23,223 nucleotides of DNA from the NCBI GenBank assembly GCA_944363685.1, contig CALVUV010000004.1, positions 1-23,223 on the forward strand. Reading direction: 5' to 3'. Below are positions 16,224 through 23,223 of this stretch, one piece after another (position 1 is the stretch's first letter; each line of letters begins with the position of its first letter). The notes under the pieces are model-generated. The model did not search any database and was not told the origin of the DNA. It saw only the letters and a program-made list of their open reading frames with translations. The stretch comes from an uncultured Bacilli bacterium (lineage in GTDB: Bacteria > Bacillota_I > Bacilli_A > RF39 > UBA660). The translations under genes and the position numbers were made by a program.

Positions 16224-16261
16224 CTAATGAAATGTCTTAGTTTTATGGAAAGGGGATTATT

Positions 16262-16465
16262 ATGAGAGGAATATTAACTAGAAGAGAAAAAGAAGTATTT
16301 GAATTGTTAGTAGAAGGTTTATCTACTAAAGAAATAGCTTTAACTTTAAAAATAAGTGAAAAGACAGTAAGAAATCACATATCCAATGTAATGCAAAAAC
16401 TTGGTGTAAAAGGTAGAGCCAATGCTGTCATAGAGCTTTTAAAATTAAAAGAAATTAAATTATAA
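16262..16465 (+). CDS. gerE: GerE-like LuxR-type DNA-binding regulator
   Basis: A 67-residue protein consisting of only a LuxR/GerE helix-turn-helix domain: LTRREKEVFELLVEG (5-19), STKEIALTLKISEKTVRNHI (21-40) with the recognition helix, then SNVMQKLGVKGRANAVIEL (41-59). There is no receiver or ligand domain. A free-standing domain of this size matches GerE (74 residues in B. subtilis), the late mother-cell sporulation regulator. The assignment is strengthened by spoIIIAH upstream and gerM downstream; gerE and gerM are also near neighbours in B. subtilis. The ribosome site is GGAAAGGGG. A terminator begins at its stop codon, so it is probably a single-gene transcript. Confidence 0.82.
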   Translation: MRGILTRREKEVFELLVEGLSTKEIALTLKISEKTVRNHISNVMQKLGVKGRANAVIELLKLKEIKL

Positions 16466-16488
16466 GTACTAATTTAGTACTTTTTTTT
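16464..16488 (+). terminator. Terminator after gerE
   Basis: AAGTACTA (16464-16471), 3-base loop ATT, TAGTACTT (16475-16482) running into eight T (16481-16488). The stem starts within the gerE stop codon. Confidence 0.88.
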
Positions 16489-16513
16489 ATATACTTTATT
16501 AGGTGATTATTCT

Positions 16514-17452
16514 ATGTTAAGAAGAAAAGCTTTAAGAAAAATATTTATAACTACTATGAGTCTTTTTATAATAATGACTATTTATTTAATCCCCCAAACA
16601 GAAAAGACTCTAGAAACTAACTTAGAGCTAGAATATATTACAAATCTTGCTAATTCTTCTATTTATCTATTAGATGAAAACAATTTATTAGTAAAAACAA
16701 AAATACTTTTAGATAATGAAGACACTACTAAAGATATAAAAGATATAATCACTAATTTAACTATAGGTAGTGGCAATATCTTTCCTGATAACTTATATGG
16801 AGTAATACCTAAAAACACTAAGTTAAATGATATATTTATAGAAGAAGATGTAGTAACATTAGACTTTTCCAAAGAATTATTAAATGTAGATACTAATAAA
16901 TCTAATGCTCTAATAGAATCTATTGTTTATTCTGTAACTGAGTTAGATAATATTAATAAAGTTATTATAACTGTAGAAAATAAAGAATTACAAACTTATC
17001 CCAATAGTGATAAAACTATAACTTATCCAATAGATAGATCTATAGGTATAAATAATAAATATACTTATAGCAGTTTAAATAATCTTGTAAAAGTAGTTAT
17101 ATATTACCAAGAGTTAATAAATAATGATACTTATTATGTTCCTGTTACTAAATATTTAAATGATGATAAAGAAAAGATTGATATAATTATAGAAGAACTT
17201 ACTACAAGTTATATATATGAAGATAATTTAAGTAGCATTTTAAATGAAAATGTTAAACTAACAGATAAAGAGTTAACAGATGACTTATTAATACTAGATT
17301 TTAATGATGCTCTTTTAGAAAATGGAGAATTAAAAGAAGAAGTAGTTTATTTACTTAGTTATTCTGTCTTTGCTAATTATGATATAAATACAGTTAGTTT
17401 TAGAGTAAATGGTAAGGAGTTAAAGAATGTCATAAAAAGTGATTTAATCTAA
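16514..17452 (+). CDS. gerM: GerM-like protein with two GerMN domains
   Basis: A 312-residue membrane-anchored protein. A basic N-terminus and hydrophobic helix (about residues 9-26) act as signal anchor; no lipobox cysteine is seen, although many GerM proteins are lipoproteins. Two GerMN-type repeats follow: about 50-155 (SIYLLDENNLLVKTK ... LIESIVYSVTELDNINKVII) and about 185-305 (VVIYYQELINNDTYYVPVTK ... VYLLSYSVFANYDINTVSF). GerM is needed for spore germination and cortex/septal-complex assembly in B. subtilis. Its place right after gerE mirrors the B. subtilis neighbourhood. The ribosome site is AGGTGAT, 7 bases before the ATG. A TATACT (16490-16495) lies upstream without a clear -35. 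Confidence 0.85.
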   Translation: MLRRKALRKIFITTMSLFIIMTIYLIPQTEKTLETNLELEYITNLANSSIYLLDENNLLVKTKILLDNEDTTKDIKDIITNLTIGSGNIFPDNLYGVIPKNTKLNDIFIEEDVVTLDFSKELLNVDTNKSNALIESIVYSVTELDNINKVIITVENKELQTYPNSDKTITYPIDRSIGINNKYTYSSLNNLVKVVIYYQELINNDTYYVPVTKYLNDDKEKIDIIIEELTTSYIYEDNLSSILNENVKLTDKELTDDLLILDFNDALLENGELKEEVVYLLSYSVFANYDINTVSFRVNGKELKNVIKSDLI

Positions 17453-17459
17453 AAATATA

Positions 17460-17488
17460 TTGAAAGTTAATTTTAATAATGGTATACT
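17460..17488 (+). promoter_or_regulatory. Promoter of the TasA-like gene
   Basis: TTGAAA (17460-17465), 17 bp, TATACT (17483-17488). Transcription would start near 17495, just before the AGGTGAG ribosome site. It overlaps an in-frame upstream ATG at 17479, which therefore cannot be the start codon. Confidence 0.75.
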
Positions 17489-17511
17489 TTAAATGTAATG
17501 TAGGTGAGAAG

Positions 17512-18078
17512 ATGAAAGAGAAAGCACAAGACAGAAAAAATAAGATAGCAACACTAGTAATATTACTAGTTCTATTAATAGTCATAATTGCCTTATCATA
17601 TGCAGCATTTAGATTTGTTGGAGAAGGACAAAAGCCTAATGTTATTACTTTAGGTAAGTTAGAACTTACTTTAAATGAAGGTAACACAATTAATTTAGAT
17701 GAGGTTTATCCCTTATCTGATAGTGATGGTCTAGCCTTAGATGGTTATAGTTTTACTCTAGAAAATACTGGTACTGCAGATGTAGATTATGTAATTTATT
17801 TAGATAATGTGGCAATTAGTAGTCCTGATGTAAAATTAGATGATAAATATTTAAAATATAGTATTGATAAGAATGATAGTACTGGTTATGCTGATTATGC
17901 TGATTATTTAAATAATTTAGGTACAGATGGAAATAGAATATTAGATCAAGGTACTTTATCAGCAGGGGAGGAAAATAGTTATGTCTTAAGAGTTTGGCCT
18001 ACTATTGAAATAGATGGAGATTTCGGAGGACAAGTTTGGAAAGGTAAATTAAGAATAACAGGAGAACAAGTTAGATAA
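17512..18078 (+). CDS. TasA/camelysin-like exported protein
   Basis: A 188-residue protein with a basic N-terminus (MKEKAQDRKNK) and one long hydrophobic helix (about 12-32), followed by YAAFRFVGEG, which resembles the signal or anchor of TasA/CalY/camelysin proteins. The rest is a predicted beta-sandwich with a surface pattern typical of the group: GKLELTLNEGNTINLDEVYPLSDSDG, then GYSFTLENTGTADVDYVIYL (about 76-95), and a final VWKGKLRITGEQ. Such proteins build biofilm fibres or surface layers and are often cleaved by a SipW-type signal peptidase; no sipW is adjacent. The start at 17512 is fixed by the promoter and by AGGTGAG. It forms a single-gene unit bounded by promoter and terminator. 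Confidence 0.72.
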   Translation: MKEKAQDRKNKIATLVILLVLLIVIIALSYAAFRFVGEGQKPNVITLGKLELTLNEGNTINLDEVYPLSDSDGLALDGYSFTLENTGTADVDYVIYLDNVAISSPDVKLDDKYLKYSIDKNDSTGYADYADYLNNLGTDGNRILDQGTLSAGEENSYVLRVWPTIEIDGDFGGQVWKGKLRITGEQVR

Positions 18079-18104
18079 AGGTATAGACAATCTATACTTT
18101 TTTC
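18078..18104 (+). terminator. Terminator after the TasA-like gene
   Basis: GTATAGA (18081-18087), loop CAA, TCTATAC (18091-18097), followed by six T. The flanking AAAG and CTTT bases extend the stem partly. Confidence 0.88.
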
Positions 18105-18160
18105 TTTAAAATATGATAATGTAGTAACTATGTTACTATATTTTTAAGTAGGTGAAGTTT

Positions 18161-19960
18161 ATGAAACAAGAAAACATTCGTAATTTTTCTATAATTGCTC
18201 ATATTGATCATGGAAAAAGTACTTTAGCAGATAGAATTTTAGAAGAAACTAAAGCAGTTACTGAAAGAGAAATGAAAGAGCAGTTGCTAGACTCTATGGA
18301 TATAGAAAGAGAACGTGGCATTACTATTAAGTTAAATGCTGTATCTATTAATTATTTATATAATGATAAAACATATTTATTAAATTTAATTGATACTCCA
18401 GGTCATGTTGATTTTTCATATGAAGTTAATCGTTCTCTTGCTTCTTGTGAAGGTGCTATTCTTATAGTAGATGCAACCCAAGGAATAGAAGCACAAACAC
18501 TTGCCAATCTTTATCTTGCTCTTGATAATAATTTAACTATTATTCCCGTTATTAATAAAATAGACTTACCTAGTGCAGATATTCCTAAAGTAACAGAAGA
18601 ACTTACTAATCTAGGATTTGATGAAGAAGATATTATTTTAACTAGTGCCAAAACAGGTGAGGGTATAAAAGAATTGTTAAATGCTATTATAACTAAAATT
18701 CCTGCTCCTAAAGGTAGTAAAGAAGAACCTTTACAAGGATTAATCTTTGATAGTATTTATGATTCTTATCGTGGAGTTTTAACAGCAGTTCGTATATTTA
18801 ATGGTAGTGTAAAAAAAGGTGATACAATCTATCTGTTAGAAAGCTGTGCTAGTTATGAAGTATTATCTATTCTAAAAAATACTCCAAAAGAAGTAGAAGT
18901 TAATTCTCTAAATACAGGAGAAGTAGGGTATATCTATGCTTCTATTAAAAGTATTAGTGATGTTCATGTTGGTGATACTATTACTCTAAATTCTACTAAA
19001 GAAAAGGTAAAAGCTCTACCAGGATATAAAAAGTTAAAAAGTGTTGTCTACTGTGGTCTTTATCCTCTTGAAACTAATAGATTCGAAGACTTAAGAGAAG
19101 CCCTTGCTAAGTTAAAACTAAATGATGCTGCCCTTATCTATGAACCAGAAACATCAGTTGCCTTAGGTTTTGGTTTTAGAACAGGTTTTTTAGGACTATT
19201 ACACATGGAAGTAACAATAGAACGTATTAAACGTGAATTTGATATCGATGTAGTTGCCACAACTCCTTCAGTTATTTATGAAGTAACCCTTACTGATGGT
19301 TCTAAGATATCAGTAGATGCTCCTAATAAAATGCCCCCTAAAGTTAAGATAAAAGAAATAAAGGAACCATTCGTTAGAACCTCAATTTATACCCCAAAAG
19401 ACTATATTGGTCCTTTAATGGAACTATGTCAAGATAAAAGGGGAACATTTATTAATATGAATTATCTAGATGATGAGAGAGTATGTCTTATCTATAAATT
19501 ACCACTATCAGAAATAGTTTATGATTTCTTTGATAAGTTAAAGTCAATTACAAAAGGATATGCATCTTTTGACTATGAAGTAATAGGCTATGAAGCAAGT
19601 GATTTAGTAAAATTAGATATCTTATTAAATGGTGAAGTAGTAGATGCTTTAAGTGTTATTGTTCATAAAGACTTTGCCTATAATAGAGGTAAATTAATAG
19701 TTCATAGATTAAAAGATGTAATACCAAGACAATTATTTGAAGTACCAGTTCAAGCATCAATTGGTAATAAAGTAATCGCTAGAACTGATATTAAAGCCTT
19801 AAGAAAAGATGTTCTTGCTAAATGTTATGGAGGAGATATTACTCGTAAGAAAAAACTACTTGAAAAACAAAAAGAAGGTAAGAAGAAGATGAAACAAATT
19901 GGTAGTGTCGAAGTACCTCCTGATGCTTTTCTTGCTATATTAAATACAAAAGAAAATTAG
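18161..19960 (+). CDS. lepA: Elongation factor 4 (LepA), back-translocating ribosomal GTPase
   Basis: A 599-residue translational GTPase. The G domain has P-loop AHIDHGKST (13-21), switch II DTPGH and NKID. EF-G-like domains II, III and V follow, and the LepA-specific C-terminus KKKLLEKQKEGKKKMKQIGS with VEVPPDAFLAIL. The length and order are those of LepA/EF4, which acts on ribosomes in translation initiation or fidelity. The frame opens at a GTG at 18152, but that codon lies within the ribosome site AGGTGA (18150-18155), so the ATG at 18161 is chosen. A perfect 7-bp inverted repeat (18122-18138) lies in the upstream region. In B. subtilis lepA lies near sporulation and germination genes (gpr, spoIIP), in keeping with this neighbourhood. 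Confidence 0.97.
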   Translation: MKQENIRNFSIIAHIDHGKSTLADRILEETKAVTEREMKEQLLDSMDIERERGITIKLNAVSINYLYNDKTYLLNLIDTPGHVDFSYEVNRSLASCEGAILIVDATQGIEAQTLANLYLALDNNLTIIPVINKIDLPSADIPKVTEELTNLGFDEEDIILTSAKTGEGIKELLNAIITKIPAPKGSKEEPLQGLIFDSIYDSYRGVLTAVRIFNGSVKKGDTIYLLESCASYEVLSILKNTPKEVEVNSLNTGEVGYIYASIKSISDVHVGDTITLNSTKEKVKALPGYKKLKSVVYCGLYPLETNRFEDLREALAKLKLNDAALIYEPETSVALGFGFRTGFLGLLHMEVTIERIKREFDIDVVATTPSVIYEVTLTDGSKISVDAPNKMPPKVKIKEIKEPFVRTSIYTPKDYIGPLMELCQDKRGTFINMNYLDDERVCLIYKLPLSEIVYDFFDKLKSITKGYASFDYEVIGYEASDLVKLDILLNGEVVDALSVIVHKDFAYNRGKLIVHRLKDVIPRQLFEVPVQASIGNKVIARTDIKALRKDVLAKCYGGDITRKKKLLEKQKEGKKKMKQIGSVEVPPDAFLAILNTKEN

Positions 19961-19982
19961 AGCCCGCTATACTCTATTTTTT
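19958..19982 (+). terminator. Weak terminator after lepA
   Basis: TAGAG (19958-19962) pairs with CTCTA (19972-19976), with a 9-base loop and six T after it. The stem is short (5 bp), so read-through into the next gene is likely. Confidence 0.45.
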
Positions 19983-20009
19983 GTTAGAATTTTCTAGGAG
20001 AGTGATTTA

Positions 20010-21161
20010 ATGAGTGAGTTAGTACAAATCTTTGCCATATTTTTAGAAGGAATAATATCATTTTTCTCACCATGTGTTATTCCCTTAATACCTTTATATA
20101 TGGGTTATCTTGCTACTAATGCTAAAGAAATAGATGAAAAAGGTAATGTTACTTATAAAAAGAAAGTAGTTCTAATCTATACTTTATTCTTTATCTTAGG
20201 AATATCCATGTCTTTCTTTATTTTAGGATTATCTTTTACAGGGTTAGGTTTATTCTTTAAAGACAATAGAAAAATATTCCTAGAAATAGGAGGTATTATA
20301 ATAGTAATACTAGGACTATTCCAGTTAGGAGTTTTAAAAGTAAAATTTTTAAATAAAGAAAAGAAATTAAAGATTAATTTTAATCCCAATAAAATGAGTA
20401 AAAAGACTGCCTTCCTTATGGGCTTTCTCTTCTCATTCGCTTGGACTCCTTGTGTAGGACCAGCTTTATCATCAACTTTAATAATGGCTAGCACAGCAAG
20501 TACTGCTTTAATAGGAAATTTATTTGTTCTAGTTTATGCTATAGGTTTCTTACTACCATTTATTATTTTAGGACTATTTACTACTAAAGTCTTAAATATC
20601 ATTAAAAGAAAACAAAATATCTTAAATTATATTGTAAAAATAGGTGCAATTATTATTATAGTTATGGGTTGTTACGTATCTTATACAGGCTTTACAATGG
20701 AATCAGTTAAAGAAGAACCTGTAAAAAGTACAGGAAAAGTAGAACTTGAAACACCAATAAACTTTACTTTAAAAGATCAATCTGGAAAAGTTCATTCTTT
20801 AGAAAACTATAAAGGCAAAACAATTATTTTACATTTCTATGCTATAGATTGTTTTTCATGTTTAGATGAACTACCTCATATTGAAAAACTATACAATGAC
20901 TATAACCAAAATAAAGATGATGTTATCATATTAGCAATCGCTAATACTTCTCGTAATCCTAAAGAAGATATAATAGAATTTTTAAAAGAAAATAACTATA
21001 CCTTTACATCTTTAATGGCAAAAAATAAATTATTTACAAAATATCATGTTACAACTTATCCAAATACATATATAATAAACTCTAAGGGATATATTGATTT
21101 TACTAGTTTTGGAAGTCTAACTTATGAAAGATTAAAAGAAGAAATAGATAAAGTAAGATAA
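20010..21161 (+). CDS. CcdA/DsbD-type transporter fused to a TlpA-like thioredoxin domain
   Basis: A 383-residue membrane protein for moving reducing equivalents across the membrane. Residues 1-225 form a CcdA-like six-helix domain with the two functional cysteines in FSPCVIPLIPLYMGYL (C22) and FAWTPCVGPAL (C148). The C-terminal part (about 245-383) is an extracytoplasmic AhpC/TSA-TlpA thioredoxin fold with the active site C281-FS-C284 and a later TTYPNTYII cis-proline region. Fusion puts the electron carrier and its acceptor on one chain, like a reduced DsbD without its N-terminal domain. The usual ResA/TlpA site is WCGPC; here the residue before the first Cys is Asp and the dipeptide is Phe-Ser. 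The target could be surface or spore-coat disulfides or peroxides. Ribosome site AGGAGAG. Confidence 0.88.
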   Translation: MSELVQIFAIFLEGIISFFSPCVIPLIPLYMGYLATNAKEIDEKGNVTYKKKVVLIYTLFFILGISMSFFILGLSFTGLGLFFKDNRKIFLEIGGIIIVILGLFQLGVLKVKFLNKEKKLKINFNPNKMSKKTAFLMGFLFSFAWTPCVGPALSSTLIMASTASTALIGNLFVLVYAIGFLLPFIILGLFTTKVLNIIKRKQNILNYIVKIGAIIIIVMGCYVSYTGFTMESVKEEPVKSTGKVELETPINFTLKDQSGKVHSLENYKGKTIILHFYAIDCFSCLDELPHIEKLYNDYNQNKDDVIILAIANTSRNPKEDIIEFLKENNYTFTSLMAKNKLFTKYHVTTYPNTYIINSKGYIDFTSFGSLTYERLKEEIDKVR

Positions 21162-21169
21162 AAGACTAC

Positions 21170-21198
21170 TTTAAAAAAATCATATTTTCTTATATACT
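21170..21198 (+). promoter_or_regulatory. Possible promoter of the metallophosphoesterase gene
   Basis: TTTAAA (21170-21175), 17 bp, TATACT (21193-21198), giving a start near 21205 just upstream of the AGAGGGA ribosome site. The -35 is weak (4 of 6). Confidence 0.4.
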
Positions 21199-21215
21199 AT
21201 TATAGAGGGATAAAA

Positions 21216-22109
21216 ATGAATAGTAGAATAGAATTAAATAAAGATAAACAAAAAGATATAGATAGAGAAAAACAAAATGAAAAAGTAAAAAAAATAGTGA
21301 AACGAATAGTATTAACTATTATTATAATCTTTCTAATCGCTTTTATTTCAATATTATATGTAATTAAAATTGGAACAACTAGTATTATAGTTAATGAAGA
21401 AGCAATTACAAACTCTAAGATAACAGATGATTTAACAGGTCTTAAAATAGTCCAATTTGGTGATTTACATTATAATGATATTAATTTATTAAAAGATACA
21501 GTTAATACAATTAATAAAAGAAACCCAGATTTAATTTTATTTACAGGAGATCTATTAGGTAAAGAAGAATTAACTACTAATAGTAGAAAAAAATTAGTTA
21601 AAGAATTAAAAAAATTAAATTCTAATCTAGGCAAATATGCAGTATTAGGAGAATATGATAATGATGAAGCTTTATCAATACTAATAGACTGTGGTTTTAC
21701 TATTTTAGATGATAGTAATGAACTTATTTATTATAATGGTAATACTCCATTAATGTTAGTAGGAATAAATACTAATAATGAAGTAATTAATTATCCAAAA
21801 GCTTTTACTAATTATAATCCTAATATTTATACAATTGCTATGTTTCATAAACCAGATTATATAGATGATTTTATAGATAATTATCCTGTTGATTTAGCTT
21901 TATCAGGACATTCTCATTTAGGAGAGATTAGAATACCTTATTTAATTAATTTATCTAATAAAGATAATGCATCTAAATATAGAAATAATTATTATGAGAT
22001 AAATAATACTAAATTTTATATTACATCAGGTATTGGTACTACAGAATATGATATAAGAATTAATGCAAGACCAACAATTAACTTCTTTAGACTTAGGAAA
22101 ATATCCTAG
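21216..22109 (+). CDS. Membrane-anchored calcineurin-like metallophosphoesterase (YkuE-like)
   Basis: A 297-residue protein with a charged cytoplasmic N-terminus (1-30), one transmembrane helix (about 31-50) and an extracytoplasmic phosphoesterase domain. The metal-ligand motifs are FGDLHY (D83, H85), TGDLL (D112), FHKPDY (H211) and SGHSHLGEIRIP (H232, H234). The usual GNHD motif is here GEYDND (145-150), which lacks both the Asn ligand and the catalytic His. The order and the GHSHxGEIRIP ending match YkuE-type enzymes that act on lipid or UDP-lipid phosphates, so a lipid pyrophosphatase role is possible. It converges with the carboxypeptidase gene and overlaps it by 17 bp. Confidence 0.85.
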   Translation: MNSRIELNKDKQKDIDREKQNEKVKKIVKRIVLTIIIIFLIAFISILYVIKIGTTSIIVNEEAITNSKITDDLTGLKIVQFGDLHYNDINLLKDTVNTINKRNPDLILFTGDLLGKEELTTNSRKKLVKELKKLNSNLGKYAVLGEYDNDEALSILIDCGFTILDDSNELIYYNGNTPLMLVGINTNNEVINYPKAFTNYNPNIYTIAMFHKPDYIDDFIDNYPVDLALSGHSHLGEIRIPYLINLSNKDNASKYRNNYYEINNTKFYITSGIGTTEYDIRINARPTINFFRLRKIS

Positions 22110-23142
22110 TAAAGAAGTTTTCTTTTTTTTCATCTTCTTTTATATAAATAGGAATTTTCTTTAATATTTCATTATTAAGACTAACAGTAAGATTACCAAC
22201 TTTACCATTATTCATCTCTTCATCTATACTAGCTAGTACTTTTACATTATCTTTCTCTTCATCTGTTAAAGGATAAGTAAAAGATTTATTTATATAATAT
22301 TTATTATCATCAATTATAAGATCAAAATTATTTTTATCAACAATATTATAATTAGTATAACTATCAAAAATATTCTCTGCTAAATCCTCATGATTATTAT
22401 ATTCATCACCATCATCTAAACTGACAACAGTAATATTTAAATCACTTTTCTTATGGGTTGTAACAAGTGTTTTCCCTGCACTAGGAGTATATCCATTTTT
22501 TCCACCAGTACAATATTTATAATTTCCAAGTAATTTCATTCTATTATACCAAAGATAACTCTTACTATCAGTTTGTACTCTATATTCTTCTGTGCCTATA
22601 ATTTTTCTATAAGTCTTATTTTTATAAGCATATCTTGATAACTTAGCCATATCTCTTGCTGTAGAGTAATTTTTAGTCTCTTCATCAAGACCATGAGGAT
22701 TACTAAAAGTTGTATTAGTCATTCCAATCTCTTTAGCTTTATCATTCATCATCTTAACAAATTTCTCTTCTGATCCTGCCACTGCTTTAGCAATTACAAC
22801 TGAAGCATCATTACCACTTCTAAGCATTAATCCATAAAGTAAATCAATTAATTTCATTTTTTCTCCTACCTCTAAATAAATACTAGTCCCATACATTTTT
22901 AAGACTTCATCTGAAACTTTTATTTGCTTTTCTAAATTCCCATTTTCTAAAGCTACTATACAAGTCATTATCTTAGTAATAGATGCAATTAAACGTCTCT
23001 CATCAGCATTATTTTCATATAAAATACGTCCACTATCTAAATCCATTACAATACTACTTCTAGCAGTATCAAAAGTATCTTCTTTACCAAATACATTTAA
23101 AGGAATTAAAAATAATAACAACATAACTAATACTTTCTTCAT
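22093..23142 (-). CDS. Serine-type D-Ala-D-Ala carboxypeptidase, DacF/PBP5-like (peptidase S11)
   Basis: A 349-residue cell-wall enzyme that trims the terminal D-Ala of peptidoglycan stem peptides. A signal peptide (about 1-19) ends near VFGKE. The active-site motifs are S54-ITK-K57 spacing (SITK), S109-G-N111, and K215-N-G217 where KTG is usual. A C-terminal domain (about 265-335) follows, then a basic/amphipathic tail ENFFTRIFS that could anchor it to the membrane. The start ATG at 23142 has AGGTGA 8 bases upstream; a TATACT (plus 23188-23183) further up may be the -10. In B. subtilis DacF is a sporulation-related member of this family, which fits the neighbourhood, but the vegetative DacA type cannot be excluded. 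Confidence 0.9.
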   Translation of the reverse strand: MKKVLVMLLLFLIPLNVFGKEDTFDTARSSIVMDLDSGRILYENNADERRLIASITKIMTCIVALENGNLEKQIKVSDEVLKMYGTSIYLEVGEKMKLIDLLYGLMLRSGNDASVVIAKAVAGSEEKFVKMMNDKAKEIGMTNTTFSNPHGLDEETKNYSTARDMAKLSRYAYKNKTYRKIIGTEEYRVQTDSKSYLWYNRMKLLGNYKYCTGGKNGYTPSAGKTLVTTHKKSDLNITVVSLDDGDEYNNHEDLAENIFDSYTNYNIVDKNNFDLIIDDNKYYINKSFTYPLTDEEKDNVKVLASIDEEMNNGKVGNLTVSLNNEILKKIPIYIKEDEKKENFFTRIFS

Positions 23143-23223
23143 AGATTACTTCACCTAATAAAACTTATTCTAAAAAAATAAAAGTATAACTTTCTTTATT
23201 AGTTTAATAATATTAATAGTGAA

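Noticed and set aside
17430..17687. An 85-codon - strand frame
   Set aside because: It is antisense to the TasA-like gene and its promoter, with no ribosome site; a shadow frame.

Overview
The window comes from an AT-rich Bacillota genome that uses the standard code: TGG encodes Trp and TGA is a stop. A cluster of sporulation genes (spoIIIAH, gerE, gerM) with lepA and a D,D-carboxypeptidase points to a spore-forming or ancestrally spore-forming Firmicute, perhaps of the Erysipelotrichia or uncultured Bacilli type. That placement is inference; there is no rRNA gene to settle it.

Layout. 1-1447: end of a small operon on + (carboxymuconolactone decarboxylase C-terminus, cupin protein, DUF362 protein), closed by a terminator. 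1497-9724: a complete type II CRISPR-Cas9 locus. cas9 (1199 aa), cas1 and cas2 form a tight + strand operon. Beyond it, on the - strand, lie a 93-nt tracrRNA and a 355-aa ABC-type ATPase in the place where csn2 is expected. A 72-bp leader then holds back-to-back promoters for the ATPase gene and the array. The array has 32 repeats of 36 bp and 31 spacers, transcribed on +. 9771-9881: an unannotated 36-aa membrane peptide. 9951-13546: SWIM/SNF2 helicase plus low-molecular-weight tyrosine phosphatase. 13658-15605: SDR reductase overlapping a methionine gamma-lyase family PLP enzyme. 15653-17452: spoIIIAH, gerE, gerM, with candidate mother-cell sigma-factor promoters. 17512-23142: TasA/camelysin-like surface protein, lepA, CcdA-thioredoxin fusion, metallophosphoesterase, and a convergent serine D,D-carboxypeptidase.

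The CRISPR locus is the centre of interest. Every part needed for function can be read: catalytic residues of Cas9 (D10, E570, H657, H808, D811) and Cas1 (E149, H205, E220), the array promoter, a leader end resembling the type II-A anchoring motif, and a tracrRNA whose anti-repeat, nexus and terminator hairpins are all visible. Its unusual points are: the csn2-position gene is inverted and keeps intact Walker motifs; the tracrRNA promoter (TTGACA, 17 bp, TACTAT) lies inside the last codons of that gene; the predicted tracrRNA starts with a GAAA-tetraloop hairpin; and the array and ATPase promoters overlap in the leader. The Cas9 and guide architecture resembles the compact S. aureus / S. thermophilus CRISPR1 group, but this Cas9 is longer. 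This reads as a divergent, probably active type II-A-like system rather than a wholly new mechanism.
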